DNA of 44,518 nt, taken from assembly GCA_029262035.1 (NCBI GenBank), contig JAJDAE010000002.1, positions 1-44,518 on the forward strand. Reading direction: 5' to 3'. The DNA comes from Candidatus Zhuqueibacterota bacterium (lineage in GTDB: Bacteria > Zhuqueibacterota > Zhuqueibacteria > Oceanimicrobiales > Oceanimicrobiaceae). The notes under the pieces were generated by a model. It had not been told where the DNA came from, did not search any database, and saw nothing but the letters and a program-made list of their open reading frames with translations. A program made the position numbers and the translations under genes. Shown here piece after piece: positions 1-8,762 of this stretch (positions within the stretch are counted from its first letter, which is position 1; each line of letters begins with the position of its first letter).

Positions 1-7
1 AGGTTTA

Positions 8-862
8 ATGGAATCCATGATTTATTTATTATTGATGTTTGTCATTACTGCGACAGTAATTGGTTTTGGGATCACTATTGTACCTCAGGGTAACAAACAC
101 GTTGTAGAACGCATGGGCAAGTATAACCGCACTTTAGAACCTGGTCTGAATGTTATCATTCCCTTAATGGATCGGGTGGCCTACAAAAGTATTACCAAAG
201 ATATTGTTCTCGACATTCCGTCACAGGAAGTTATCACATATGATAATGTAGTTATTATCGCGAATGCCGTGGCTTACATCAACATCAACAACCCCCGAAA
301 ATCGGTTTATGGTATTGAAGACTATGAAATTGCTATAAAAAATTTAGTGCAAACCTCGCTCCGCTCTATCATCGGTGAAATGAGTCTGGACGATGCCCTT
401 TCTTCCCGCGAAGAAATAAAGTCAAAATTGAAAGCTGGGATCGCCGACGATATCGATGAGTGGGGCATTACACTGAAAACTGTAGAAATCCAAGATATCA
501 CACCATCCGAAACCATGCAAAAAGCGATGGAAGAACAAGCCGCCGCTGAAAGACAACGTCGGGCAAAAGTTATTCGTGCCGGCGGTGAAAAAGATGCTAA
601 CATTCTAGAGGCCGAAGGGCGTGCCGAAGCTGCCAAATTAGATGCCGATGCAACCATCGTTTTGGCAGATGCCAATCAACGCGCTATTCAATTTATTTCA
701 GAGGCAATTAAGGATAATGACCTGCCAATTACATTTCTATTAGGTGAAAAGTACATTGACGCACTTCGGAAAATATCGATTTCCGATAATTCAAAAGTTA
801 TTGTGCTGCCCGCCGATTTGCCGGCCGCTGTGAAAGGAATGATAAATCAACTGGGAAAATGA
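8..862 (+). CDS. SPFH/Band 7 (stomatin-like) membrane protein
   Basis: A 284-residue stomatin/QmcA-type protein. Residues about 5-25 form one hydrophobic N-terminal anchor, followed by the SPFH domain to about residue 180, with the typical 'VPQGNKHVVERMGKYNRTLEPG' start region. Residues about 170-230 are Ala/Glu/Arg-rich and should form the coiled-coil used for oligomerisation. Family members form large ring or cage assemblies at the inner membrane and often act with an NfeD partner or FtsH. The gene begins only 7 bases into the window, so an upstream NfeD cannot be seen. The start could also be the second ATG three codons on. Family assignment is firm; the partner protein is unknown. Confidence 0.93.
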   Translation: MESMIYLLLMFVITATVIGFGITIVPQGNKHVVERMGKYNRTLEPGLNVIIPLMDRVAYKSITKDIVLDIPSQEVITYDNVVIIANAVAYININNPRKSVYGIEDYEIAIKNLVQTSLRSIIGEMSLDDALSSREEIKSKLKAGIADDIDEWGITLKTVEIQDITPSETMQKAMEEQAAAERQRRAKVIRAGGEKDANILEAEGRAEAAKLDADATIVLADANQRAIQFISEAIKDNDLPITFLLGEKYIDALRKISISDNSKVIVLPADLPAAVKGMINQLGK

Positions 863-1097
863 TAACCGCTTAGTTGTCCAACCCTATAATGTTCTTTAAA
901 ATTTTGCAAAAAAAATTGGACTAATCTGCCTCATCTTTATCCAGTAAAGCCACAAATTATTAACCAAATTTACTCCCTTTGTGGCAAATTGCTCTATTCT
1001 CGTTCCAAAATGAAATTAGTTCTTTTTTTTTACTTTTTGGCTTTTGTATTTTCAAAGCAATTCCGATACTTTTCTTTAGGTAGAGTTTCTCTATTAA

Positions 1098-1460
1098 ATG
1101 AAAACGAGGATTGTCTTGGAAGACCGTCGAAAATATGAAAGAAAAAACCTGGCTGACCACCTGGATATATTTTGTGGCAATGCCGAGCAGCCCATTGGTA
1201 GATTGATCGACATCACGCCTGAGGGTTTCATGATGCGCAGCAAAAGGTTATTTGAGGCACAACACACTTTTCATTTTAACATTAGCCTGCCTGGGTTCTT
1301 TTTCAGACGAAAGCAAATTACCTTTACTGCCGTTAGTATTTGGTGTAGAAGAGAAGATGATTTCGAAACTTTTTATACAGGCTTTCAGCTTCGGGTCATT
1401 GACCCAAAGAATTTACAACTTATTCAGAATTTGGTTGAAAGAGTTTTACGGGTACCATAA
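1098..1460 (+). CDS. PilZ domain protein (first of two)
   Basis: A 120-residue single-domain protein. It carries the cyclic-di-GMP signature of PilZ domains: an RxxxR motif in 'RRKYERK' near residue 10, and a D-x-[ST]-x-x-G motif in 'DITPEGF' near residue 40, with Thr in place of the commoner Ser. The rest fits a six-stranded beta barrel. It is probably a soluble c-di-GMP receptor. No GGDEF or EAL gene lies in the window, so the controlled process is not evident. A second PilZ protein lies 2 kb downstream beyond an MscS-type channel, so the two may be functionally linked. The 235 bases before it and the 193 after it hold no recognisable gene. Confidence 0.82.
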   Translation: MKTRIVLEDRRKYERKNLADHLDIFCGNAEQPIGRLIDITPEGFMMRSKRLFEAQHTFHFNISLPGFFFRRKQITFTAVSIWCRREDDFETFYTGFQLRVIDPKNLQLIQNLVERVLRVP

Positions 1461-1653
1461 GCTGAATTTATATCTTTAACTTTTGTATTCCTCCAATTAA
1501 TTTTTAAATTAAACGCAATTATTTTTTACGTATCCAGGTCACATAAACTCATTCAATAAGAGTGATTATGGAAATTATAGTGTGATATTAACTCTATTAA
1601 AAAAGATGGTCAGCTTGAAACGCGACAGACCATACAGATCGGACTAGCAAATT

Positions 1654-2910
1654 ATGCATGAATTATTACAAAACTGGATGATCGCTAAAGGCCTTCCTGC
1701 AGAGACAACATTTTATTCGGTCAATTTGTTGTCATTTCTGAGTGTACTTTTACTCAGCGCTATCACAGCTTATATCTCCCGTAAATATTTACCGCGGATA
1801 GTAAACAAGATTGTCGTCCGAACAAAAAACCATTGGGATGATATTTTTCTGAATCAGAATATCATCAACCGGTTAGGCCGTTTGGCCTCGGTTTGGGTCA
1901 TTTATGCTCTCATTCCTCAGGCATTATCTGAACTGCCGCAAGTTGTTTTTTTTATTATGAACATCACCCACATTTATATCATCGTTTTACTTATCCTGAT
2001 TTTAGATGCTCTTGTGGATGCACTCGTTGATATTTATAATACTTTTAAAATTTCAAAAGAAATACCCATTACGAGCCTTGTTCAGATTATTAAAATCGCC
2101 CTTTATTTTTTTGGCGGTGTTTTTATTGTTTCAATTTTACTAAATAAAACGCCGCTTTACCTATTAAGTGGCTTGGGGGCATTGTCAGCTATTTTGATGC
2201 TTATCTTCAAAGATGCGATCCTGGGATTTGTAGCCGGCATACAGCTTACCGCCAATAAGATGATCGCCCATGGCGATTGGATTTCCATGCCAAATTATGG
2301 CGCCGATGGCGATGTTTTAGAAGTTTCTCTTGCTACGGTTAAAGTTCAGAATTTTGATAAAACTATTACGACTATCCCAACCTATGCTTTAATCAGCGAG
2401 TCGTTTAAAAATTGGCGGGGTATGGAAAAATCAGCTGGCCGTCGTATCAAACGCGCTATTGCCATAGATATGAGCGTTATCAAATTTTGTGATAAAGAAA
2501 TGATTGAACGGTTTTCTAAAATCCAATATATTGCTGCCTATGTTGAAAAAAAGAAGGCTGAATTATCGGAATTCAATAAAAATACAAAGGTGGATGATTC
2601 AAGCCTCGCAAATGGCAGACGTATGACCAATATTGGAACTTTCCGTGCTTATGTTGTCGCCTATTTACATAATCACCCCATGGTTAACACAGATATGACC
2701 TTCCTGGTGCGTCAATTAAAACCAACCGCTGAGGGCCTGCCGATAGAAATTTATGTCTTCAGCGCGGATAAAGCCTGGGCAAATTACGAAGCAATTCAAG
2801 CCGATATCTTCGATCATATTCTCGCGGTTATTCCTGAATTCGATTTGCGGGTCTTCCAAAACCCAACTGGCGGTGATTTCAGCGCATTAAAATTATCTTC
2901 AAAAAAATAG
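1654..2910 (+). CDS. Mechanosensitive channel, MscS family (YbdG-like)
   Basis: A 418-residue inner-membrane channel subunit. About five hydrophobic segments lie in residues 20-200. The pore-lining helix is the Gly/Ala/Leu-rich 'LSGLGALSAILMLIFKDAI' stretch near residues 171-190, followed by the MscS beta-domain containing 'GDWISMP'. The later 'NWRGMEKSAGRRIKRAI' segment is characteristic of the YbdG/MscM subgroup, and the length matches E. coli YbdG. The role is osmotic safety release or tension sensing. The YkvA gene starts 10 bases after the stop, so the two are probably co-transcribed. Confidence 0.92.
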   Translation: MHELLQNWMIAKGLPAETTFYSVNLLSFLSVLLLSAITAYISRKYLPRIVNKIVVRTKNHWDDIFLNQNIINRLGRLASVWVIYALIPQALSELPQVVFFIMNITHIYIIVLLILILDALVDALVDIYNTFKISKEIPITSLVQIIKIALYFFGGVFIVSILLNKTPLYLLSGLGALSAILMLIFKDAILGFVAGIQLTANKMIAHGDWISMPNYGADGDVLEVSLATVKVQNFDKTITTIPTYALISESFKNWRGMEKSAGRRIKRAIAIDMSVIKFCDKEMIERFSKIQYIAAYVEKKKAELSEFNKNTKVDDSSLANGRRMTNIGTFRAYVVAYLHNHPMVNTDMTFLVRQLKPTAEGLPIEIYVFSADKAWANYEAIQADIFDHILAVIPEFDLRVFQNPTGGDFSALKLSSKK

Positions 2911-2920
2911 CGATATTTAT

Positions 2921-3334
2921 ATGAACATGGATAGGCCAGATCAAAAACGTGAATTCACCAGCGCAAAAAATAAAGCTGAGGAGTTTGCCAAAGATAAGGA
3001 GAAGGCCGGGTATCTTTTAGAAGAAGCCACAGCAAAGGCCAACCGAAACCGCTCCGTTTTAGAGGATGTTTGGAATGATCTGCAAACATTATTTCGGTTG
3101 CTGAAGGCCTGGAAAACCGGTGATTATGCGATTCTGCCTTTACAATCAATCATACTTGCTTTAGCCAGCGTTATTTACTTTGTTAATCCCTTTGATATTA
3201 TTCCCGACTTTTTACCGCTGGGTGGCTATCTTGATGATGCCACAGTTTTGAGTTTCGTTTTAAAGTCAATTAAAAGCGATATCAAGCAATTTTTAGAGTG
3301 GGAAGAACCAGACTCTTTCAATTCTTCTCATTGA
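2921..3334 (+). CDS. YkvA/DUF1232 family membrane protein
   Basis: A 137-residue protein with a charged N-terminal half and a C-terminal DUF1232 domain at about residues 65-125. The core is a hydrophobic helix followed by 'NPFDIIPDFLPLGGYLDD', the hallmark of the family. The function of YkvA-type proteins is not established. It follows the YbdG-like channel gene by 10 bases with no clear ribosome site of its own ('tagcgatatttat' precedes the ATG), which suggests coupling to the channel gene. Confidence 0.87.
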   Translation: MNMDRPDQKREFTSAKNKAEEFAKDKEKAGYLLEEATAKANRNRSVLEDVWNDLQTLFRLLKAWKTGDYAILPLQSIILALASVIYFVNPFDIIPDFLPLGGYLDDATVLSFVLKSIKSDIKQFLEWEEPDSFNSSH

Positions 3335-3434
3335 CTGCTCTTTTCTTCCTTCCCTTTATTTTTTTTGCTTTATCAATTTTCAATCAAAGTTTCCGATATT
3401 TAAAATGATATTCAATTCAAACTAGTAATGGAAA

Positions 3435-3770
3435 ATGGAAAACAAACGCCGTCATAAAAGAATTCAACTAAATTGCTTGCTGGATGTTTTTGACACCAAA
3501 TCAAAAAAAATAATGGGCCAAGTATTAGATTTAACAGTCGATGGGTTTCAACTGATGAGTCAGGAGCCAATTACACGCGATGCCACTTTCACCGCAAAAA
3601 TACAATTGCCTGAAATTATCTCCGGCCACACATTCTTAGAATTATCAATAAAGAAAGTTTGGGGAACGGAAGATATGAATATATATTATTCAGGCTTTCA
3701 TATTGAAAAGGCATTACTAAGTCAAACTGAAATTATCCTTGAGGTTCTTAATAAATATGGAAATGATTAA
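3435..3770 (+). CDS. PilZ domain protein (second of two)
   Basis: A 111-residue single PilZ domain. The RxxxR motif is in 'KRRHKRIQLN' at residues 4-13 and the D-x-[ST]-x-x-G motif is 'DLTVDGF' near residue 32, again with Thr at the usual Ser position, as in the PilZ protein at 1098. The two are similar in layout (N-terminal Arg motif, barrel, short C-terminal helix) and may be paralogues, though identity looks low by eye. Predicted soluble c-di-GMP binding protein with an unknown target. Confidence 0.82.
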   Translation: MENKRRHKRIQLNCLLDVFDTKSKKIMGQVLDLTVDGFQLMSQEPITRDATFTAKIQLPEIISGHTFLELSIKKVWGTEDMNIYYSGFHIEKALLSQTEIILEVLNKYGND

Positions 3771-3799
3771 AGAAATTTTTACTGAAGATAAATTCTATA

Positions 3800-4042
3800 A
3801 TGTTTGGGCCGACTCCGGAAAAGCGTAAAGAGTGGCGCCGAAAAGCAGCCCAAAAAAAAGCAGTTGTGCCCAATTATTTCGAAATATCTCCTTACCAGGC
3901 ATACATAGTTTGTGGGAAATGCAAAAGCACATTTAATCGCAACCTAATACCCAATGTTAATGAACCAACCTTTGTTTGCCCGGCAAACTCTTGCCAGGCT
4001 AAAAATTGGCTTCCGGTTACTTATAAATTAAATATCGAGTAA
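3800..4042 (+). CDS. Small zinc-ribbon protein, unknown function
   Basis: An 80-residue protein with a basic N-terminus rich in Lys/Arg (residues 8-22) and four cysteines arranged C-x2-C ... C-x4-C ('CGKC' near residue 38 and 'CPANSC' near residue 60). The spacing fits a zinc ribbon. I do not recognise the family. It starts 29 bases after the second PilZ gene and could be co-transcribed with it. No strong ribosome site precedes the ATG, so the start is uncertain. The 240 bases after it contain no convincing gene. Confidence 0.6.
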   Translation: MFGPTPEKRKEWRRKAAQKKAVVPNYFEISPYQAYIVCGKCKSTFNRNLIPNVNEPTFVCPANSCQAKNWLPVTYKLNIE

Positions 4043-4282
4043 TTTACGGAAAAGACTTTCTGTAAAGTAAATGTAATAATTTGCTTGCAGATATTATTTT
4101 TTTTTTGCAGTTTCACATCTATTGGGATACGTAAAGCTTTAGAGTTGATTTATGTCTGCCGAAAAATATATCTTTGTGGGTGATAAAATGCTAACTGTTC
4201 ACTCGGGTCGGGAAATTTAAAGTTCGTATAAACCGGGGAGGGCTTCGACGCTTTTTTTTAGAACCGCCGGAGGGAGGGAAAA

Positions 4283-4885
4283 ATGTCTGTAATCGGACCA
4301 TTCAATAAACAAGATTTAATCAAAGCACTTGGGCAAACGCACCAGGAAGTACGAAGTACGATTGGAAGTTTACCTTTGGATGATTTATACGATCGTAGCA
4401 AGGATAATTGGTCGCCTTCAGATACATTGAGACATCTTGTTAAATGTGTTAAACCAATTACGCTTGCGTTGCGCTTGCCAAGGACAGTTATTGGTTTTAA
4501 GTGGGGTAAATCAGATCGACCTTCCCGACAGTACCACGAGATGCGAAAGTTTTATCAAGGTGCGCTTGCAAGGGGGGCACAAGCCGGCAGTTTTGCGCCG
4601 GAGTTTATGGAAATACCTGCCGCACAAGATGACGCCGAAAGTATTCGTACTAAGGTTTTTCAAAATTGGGATAAAGCCATTCTGAGTTTAACATCAGTTC
4701 TGGAAAGTTGGCCTGAAATGTATTTTGACAAATATTTTCTACCACACCCAATACTTGGTAAAATTACTGTACGTGAAATGATCATGTTTACGATATATCA
4801 TAATGTACATCACCTTACAAAGGTTCAAAAACTGTTCGCTGATAGTTTGAGAAAACAAAAAAAGCGGGACGAAGAAGATTTTTGA
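4283..4885 (+). CDS. DinB/YfiT-fold putative metalloenzyme
   Basis: A 200-residue helical-bundle protein of the DinB superfamily. The metal-binding histidine triad is probably His51 ('LRHLVK') plus His173 and His177 in 'HNVHHL', near the C-terminus as expected. Superfamily members include thiol-dependent S-transferases and stress proteins, so the substrate cannot be predicted. A very strong ribosome site (GGAGGGAGGG at about 4269-4278) fixes the start. The stop codon overlaps the TTG start of the NFACT-R gene, so the two are translationally coupled. Confidence 0.82.
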   Translation: MSVIGPFNKQDLIKALGQTHQEVRSTIGSLPLDDLYDRSKDNWSPSDTLRHLVKCVKPITLALRLPRTVIGFKWGKSDRPSRQYHEMRKFYQGALARGAQAGSFAPEFMEIPAAQDDAESIRTKVFQNWDKAILSLTSVLESWPEMYFDKYFLPHPILGKITVREMIMFTIYHNVHHLTKVQKLFADSLRKQKKRDEEDF

Positions 4886-5259
4886 AAGTAAAACGTTTTA
4901 TTAGTTCAGATGGCCTTGAAATTTTAGTTGGTCAAGATGATGCAAGCAATGATAAGCTTACGTTTAAAGTAGGCAAGGCAAATGACATCTGGATGCATGT
5001 AAGCGGAGTGCCCGGCAGCCATGTTATTTTATGCAGTGGGGAACTAAAAAATAAACCTGACAAAACCAACCTGAGTGAAGCCGCTTCTCTCGCGGCATGG
5101 TTTTCAAAAATGCGAAATGGCGGCAAAGTAACCGTTAACTATTGTTTCGTGAAAGATGTCAGTAAACCTCGAGGTGCGAAGCCCGGCACCGTTACCATTC
5201 GTAACAGCCAAAAAATCTCAGTAAAGCCGGCACTTCTCTCTGAGTCTCCTGAAGAATAA
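4882..5259 (+). CDS. Stand-alone NFACT-R (DUF814) domain protein
   Basis: A 125-residue protein consisting of only the NFACT RNA-binding domain: 'GLEILVGQDDASNDKLTF', then 'DIWMHVSGVPGSHVIL', then a C-terminal 'KPRGAKPGTVTI' strand-turn. In RqcH/Rqc2/FbpA this domain is fused C-terminally to NFACT-N and coiled-coil regions and contacts RNA on stalled 60S/50S subunits. Here it is alone, a form that also exists in other bacteria. It starts at a TTG that overlaps the DinB gene's TGA (TTGA). Probable RNA- or ribosome-binding role; the link to DinB is positional only. Confidence 0.85.
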   Translation: MKVKRFISSDGLEILVGQDDASNDKLTFKVGKANDIWMHVSGVPGSHVILCSGELKNKPDKTNLSEAASLAAWFSKMRNGGKVTVNYCFVKDVSKPRGAKPGTVTIRNSQKISVKPALLSESPEE

Positions 5260-5382
5260 ATCGAAAAGCTTAACGCGCGCAATTGTCCTTCGCCCACCCT
5301 GCATGCCCTAAGCCACTACATTCTCACCAAGACTTCCACTATTTGATCGAAGTAAAGCTAAAATTCAAACAATCCATTTCTA

Positions 5383-6204
5383 TCAAATCAATCCTTGATG
5401 CGGGTTCAGAAATGCGATAACAAGTGTTACAATAACTGCAAGCCATATTGCAACGTAAAGCGGTACAAAATATTGCCGTTTACTGAGCCATTCAGGAAAC
5501 TGAATTTCTTTGCCGGCAAACTTGCCGCGTGGTTTGCTAGGAAAGAAAAATGTCTTGTAAGTTTCAATCGTGCCGATGGTGAACCCCAATCCGCCAAAAC
5601 AAATGTACAAGTAATTATCTGTAAAATTTGCAAGCATTATGGCATAACCAAGTGCCATACCCGGGCTGCGAAAAAATTTCAGTGTTTCAAAACCTTCTTT
5701 CGGAGCATCTTTCCAGGCGCCACCGAAGGCAGAAATCCAGCCGCCAAAACTGCCTACAGTTAAAAGCGCAACCCAATTGTTGGTAATAGCACCACTTTTT
5801 TGCAGATAATGCACAAGAAAAGCAACCCCCGTAACTCCGACGAGATAACCAAAACCAGCTGAAAGTCTCGCCGCTCGGCTTTTTACAACATTACCCATAA
5901 CACTGAACTGCATCGGGATAAAATATTTAGATTGATCTTGCTCCCGTAAAAATGTTTTGTAGTATTCTGTGATGGCGCGTTCTATTACATAAACAAAGCC
6001 ATAAAGTACAACCATGTTACTTGCCTGAGTAAGATCAAGCTCGGCAAAAGTTACCACAGCGAACGCGACAATTGTACTTAATATTGTGCTACGAAAATAC
6101 CTGATCCAGGTAAAGCCTTCATAAGGCGCATCTTTATACATCCCCCAGGTTGAGGTATGTAAGCCAGCGCACAAACCGATAATCAAAGCGATAGATTCTT
6201 GCAT
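5383..6204 (-). CDS. Internally duplicated membrane protein, unknown family
   Basis: A 273-residue integral membrane protein I do not recognise. It is a tandem duplication: residues about 9-88 and 149-222 share G-x(2)-[YW]-KDAP-x-EGF, then an FRS tripeptide six to seven residues on, then an E-x-YKTF tail about 40 residues later. Each half has about two hydrophobic segments, and a final helix lies at about 248-266. KDAP, EGF, FRS and YKTF are polar motifs conserved in both halves, suggesting a pseudo-twofold structure with functional residues near the membrane surface. A strong AAGGAGG precedes the ATG. It lies 30 bases after the Gfo/Idh gene and is probably in the same operon. No enzymatic role can be claimed. 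Confidence 0.75.
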   Translation of the reverse strand: MQESIALIIGLCAGLHTSTWGMYKDAPYEGFTWIRYFRSTILSTIVAFAVVTFAELDLTQASNMVVLYGFVYVIERAITEYYKTFLREQDQSKYFIPMQFSVMGNVVKSRAARLSAGFGYLVGVTGVAFLVHYLQKSGAITNNWVALLTVGSFGGWISAFGGAWKDAPKEGFETLKFFRSPGMALGYAIMLANFTDNYLYICFGGLGFTIGTIETYKTFFFPSKPRGKFAGKEIQFPEWLSKRQYFVPLYVAIWLAVIVTLVIAFLNPHQGLI

Positions 6205-6234
6205 TTATTTCTTTCCTCCTTTATTCCGATTCCA

Positions 6235-7203
6235 TTATGATTTAATCGATGCATAAATTTTCTCGATGGTTACAATGTCTTTTTTAGCAAGGCTGAACGT
6301 AAAGTCCGGTTCTTTCTCTTCTCGGATGGATTGAAAAAAATCTTCGAACATACCCTTGTACCCTGCAATATCTTTAAGACCTGGAAAAATAAATTTCTTT
6401 TCCCGTCCGCGCACAATGATAAAAATTCCATTGGACTCAAAAGTGATGCTGCCTTCCGTGCCGTATATTTTTGAGATGCGAAGGCCTTTAAATAGCGAGG
6501 GTGTTTCCCAGGAATGGTACAAAGAACCAACGGCCTTTTCTTCATACTCCAAACTAATAAGAATACTTTTATCCATCCCCTCCAAACTGCCTGGTCGCCA
6601 ACCCTTTACAGTTTTTAAATTGAGGCCAAGGTTGGATACAAAGTTTATCCAATGAATACCGCCTTCAAAAAGAGCACCACCGCCCGACAAATTAGTATCG
6701 CCGCGCCAGCCTTTAATTTTTTGTTGCTTTAACGCATTGATGTGTACAAATAAAACCTCACCAATAATTTTTGATTTAATCAGGCTTTGTAAGTGTGAAA
6801 GTAACGGTTTATAAAAATAATTTTCAGCAATAAAAACTTGTTTGCCGGACTTATTGCTCTCCTTTTCAATCGTGTCGAAATCTTTGGATTTTAGAAATGG
6901 CGGTTTTTCAACCATAACATGTTTACCGGCTTTTAGAGCAGAAAGCGTCAGCTCCATGTGCGATGCCGGTGGTGTGGCAACGAAAATAACATCAACTTCA
7001 TCCGATTGAATAGCGGCCTCATAGCTGCTAAAAATACCAACCCCGTCAAACCTTTGATTATAAGATTGCGCTTTTTCCGCAGCCCTGCTGGCGTAATAAC
7101 AGGACACATTCTGGTTGATTTTTGAAATGGTTTTGCTGTGCAGTTTTGTGGCAAAACCGCAGCCCAAAAATGCAACTCGAATGGGGTTCATTTCCGAATT
7201 CAT
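6235..7203 (-). CDS. Gfo/Idh/MocA family NAD(P)-dependent oxidoreductase
   Basis: A 322-residue two-domain dehydrogenase. The N-terminal Rossmann fold has 'VAFLGCGFATKLH' at residues 9-21. The family 'EKPP' motif, whose Lys is usually catalytic, is near residue 99, and a C-terminal alpha/beta substrate domain follows. Members oxidise or epimerise sugars, cyclitols and related polyols; the substrate here is unknown. The ATG overlaps the TAA of the upstream GMC gene (TAATG), so the pair is translationally coupled and may work in sequence on one substrate. Confidence 0.9.
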   Translation of the reverse strand: MNSEMNPIRVAFLGCGFATKLHSKTISKINQNVSCYYASRAAEKAQSYNQRFDGVGIFSSYEAAIQSDEVDVIFVATPPASHMELTLSALKAGKHVMVEKPPFLKSKDFDTIEKESNKSGKQVFIAENYFYKPLLSHLQSLIKSKIIGEVLFVHINALKQQKIKGWRGDTNLSGGGALFEGGIHWINFVSNLGLNLKTVKGWRPGSLEGMDKSILISLEYEEKAVGSLYHSWETPSLFKGLRISKIYGTEGSITFESNGIFIIVRGREKKFIFPGLKDIAGYKGMFEDFFQSIREEKEPDFTFSLAKKDIVTIEKIYASIKS

Positions 7204-8762
7204 TATTTTGCTCCATTTTGGGCGATGTACTCGCCGACCCGCAAGGCGTTGGCAGAAATTGTCAAGCTTGGGTTTAATCCGCTAGAAGTTGGCATAAAGC
7301 TGCCATCGACCACAAACAAATTTTCCAAACCGCGAAAACTACAATTTTCATCCAACGGGTCTGTTTGTGAATTTTCACCCATTCGCACCGTGCCCACGGC
7401 GTGCGAGAAAGTTTTTATTTTATGAAGATAACAGAATTTCGCACCGGCATTCTTCAAAATTTTACTGGCATTTTTCAGTAGAACATCGCGAGCGGCATAA
7501 TCTCTTTTTGTGTGATGATGAGTCACGTTAAGTTGGGGCAAACCAAATTTATCTATTACATCAAAGTTAACTGCTACATGATTTTCAAATACGGGTTGGT
7601 CTTCTGCCATAACCAAGAGGCCGGTTAAATGCGGCACACCAAGGCCAAGTAATTTACCAAAGGGTGGTGGCACCATCGAATGGACCAACCCAACCGGCGG
7701 CGTTTGCAATTGCTGAATGGTGCCTAATTTGCCTGTTGGATTTGTAATGCTCGGGTGTCCGAAATAAAAATCATGAATCCCGATTTGTTTATGAAATTCA
7801 TTCTTGGGATTAGGCTTCTTCATGAAAAACCCAAATGCAATGGCATTGCAGTGGCGCATCAAATACCGCCCGATAAATTTCCCTGCGGGATTAATACCAT
7901 CCAGATTTGAAGCCAATAACAAGTGAGGTGATGCCAAAGCTCCGGCCGAAAGCACAATGGTTTTACCGGTATAGCATACGCTTTCATTACTGCCTTTATC
8001 AAAACACTCCACCCCAGAAACTCTACCGCTTTCCGCAATAAGTTTGGTTGCAATTGTGTTGGTTTTTAGCTCAAGACCCTTTGTGAGCAGGTCAGGCAAA
8101 ACAATGGTGGCGAGATCATTTTTGGCTGAAACGGCGCAAGCAAATGTGTCGCATGTTGGGCTGGAAACACATTCTTCGCGAGCACCTTTCTTTGAGTAGT
8201 TGATAGCCAGTGGCAACCGAAAAGGCTTTAAATGTAACCGTCTGGCCGCATCAGAAATCATTTTTGATGTATCGGAAATCCCATTGAGTTGTTGAGGATA
8301 CTCGCTTGAGCGAAAGGGTTCGCTCGGGTCTATTCCTGCGATACCGGCCACATCAAGTATTTGCTCAGCCTTAGAATAGTAAGCTTCCATCTCATTATAT
8401 TTAACCGGCCAGTTTGCACCCGATGATCCGGTAATTTCATCTGCCGGTACAAAGTCAGATTTCCTAAAACGCAAGGAGACAGCGCCATAAAATATTGATG
8501 GCCCGCCAACACATGTATAAGCGCCCATAAAAGGCTTATTGCCACCCGCCAAAATTTTGTAGGAGATCTCCTTCGAGTAGTGTGGCGTTAAATCAACAGA
8601 ACCATTAATATCCCAATTGTGCGTGCCGCGTTGCACCCAATCGCCCCTTTCCAGCATGAGTACCTTCATCCCCTTATTCACGAGCACGTGCGCCGTCATT
8701 GCACCGCCAAAACCGCTGCCAATAATAATTGCGTCGTAAATTTTCTGTTTTTCTGAAATCAA
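7203..8762 (-). CDS. GMC-family FAD-dependent oxidoreductase
   Basis: A 519-residue flavoprotein of the glucose-methanol-choline family. The ADP-binding 'GSGFGG' is at residues 15-20, with Glu38 in 'MLERG' ready to contact ribose. The C-terminal catalytic pair is His454 ('HAVGTVRMG') and Asn497 ('GLNPSLTIS'). A Cys-containing stretch followed by 'SAKNDL' near residue 205 resembles the cholesterol-oxidase/long-chain-alcohol branch. No signal peptide is seen, so it is probably cytoplasmic. The start is a TTG with no obvious ribosome site, so the exact N-terminus is uncertain, but the Rossmann motif begins immediately after. First gene of a GMC-Gfo/Idh-membrane protein operon. Confidence 0.9.
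   Translation of the reverse strand: MISEKQKIYDAIIIGSGFGGAMTAHVLVNKGMKVLMLERGDWVQRGTHNWDINGSVDLTPHYSKEISYKILAGGNKPFMGAYTCVGGPSIFYGAVSLRFRKSDFVPADEITGSSGANWPVKYNEMEAYYSKAEQILDVAGIAGIDPSEPFRSSEYPQQLNGISDTSKMISDAARRLHLKPFRLPLAINYSKKGAREECVSSPTCDTFACAVSAKNDLATIVLPDLLTKGLELKTNTIATKLIAESGRVSGVECFDKGSNESVCYTGKTIVLSAGALASPHLLLASNLDGINPAGKFIGRYLMRHCNAIAFGFFMKKPNPKNEFHKQIGIHDFYFGHPSITNPTGKLGTIQQLQTPPVGLVHSMVPPPFGKLLGLGVPHLTGLLVMAEDQPVFENHVAVNFDVIDKFGLPQLNVTHHHTKRDYAARDVLLKNASKILKNAGAKFCYLHKIKTFSHAVGTVRMGENSQTDPLDENCSFRGLENLFVVDGSFMPTSSGLNPSLTISANALRVGEYIAQNGAK

Noticed and set aside
949-985. GCCACAAA/TTTGTGGC inverted repeat between the SPFH and PilZ genes
   Set aside because: 21-base loop and no T-run on either side; too weak for a terminator and no known operator.
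4153-4221. 22-codon frame starting ATGTCTGCC before the DinB gene
   Set aside because: Very short, no ribosome site and no recognisable features.
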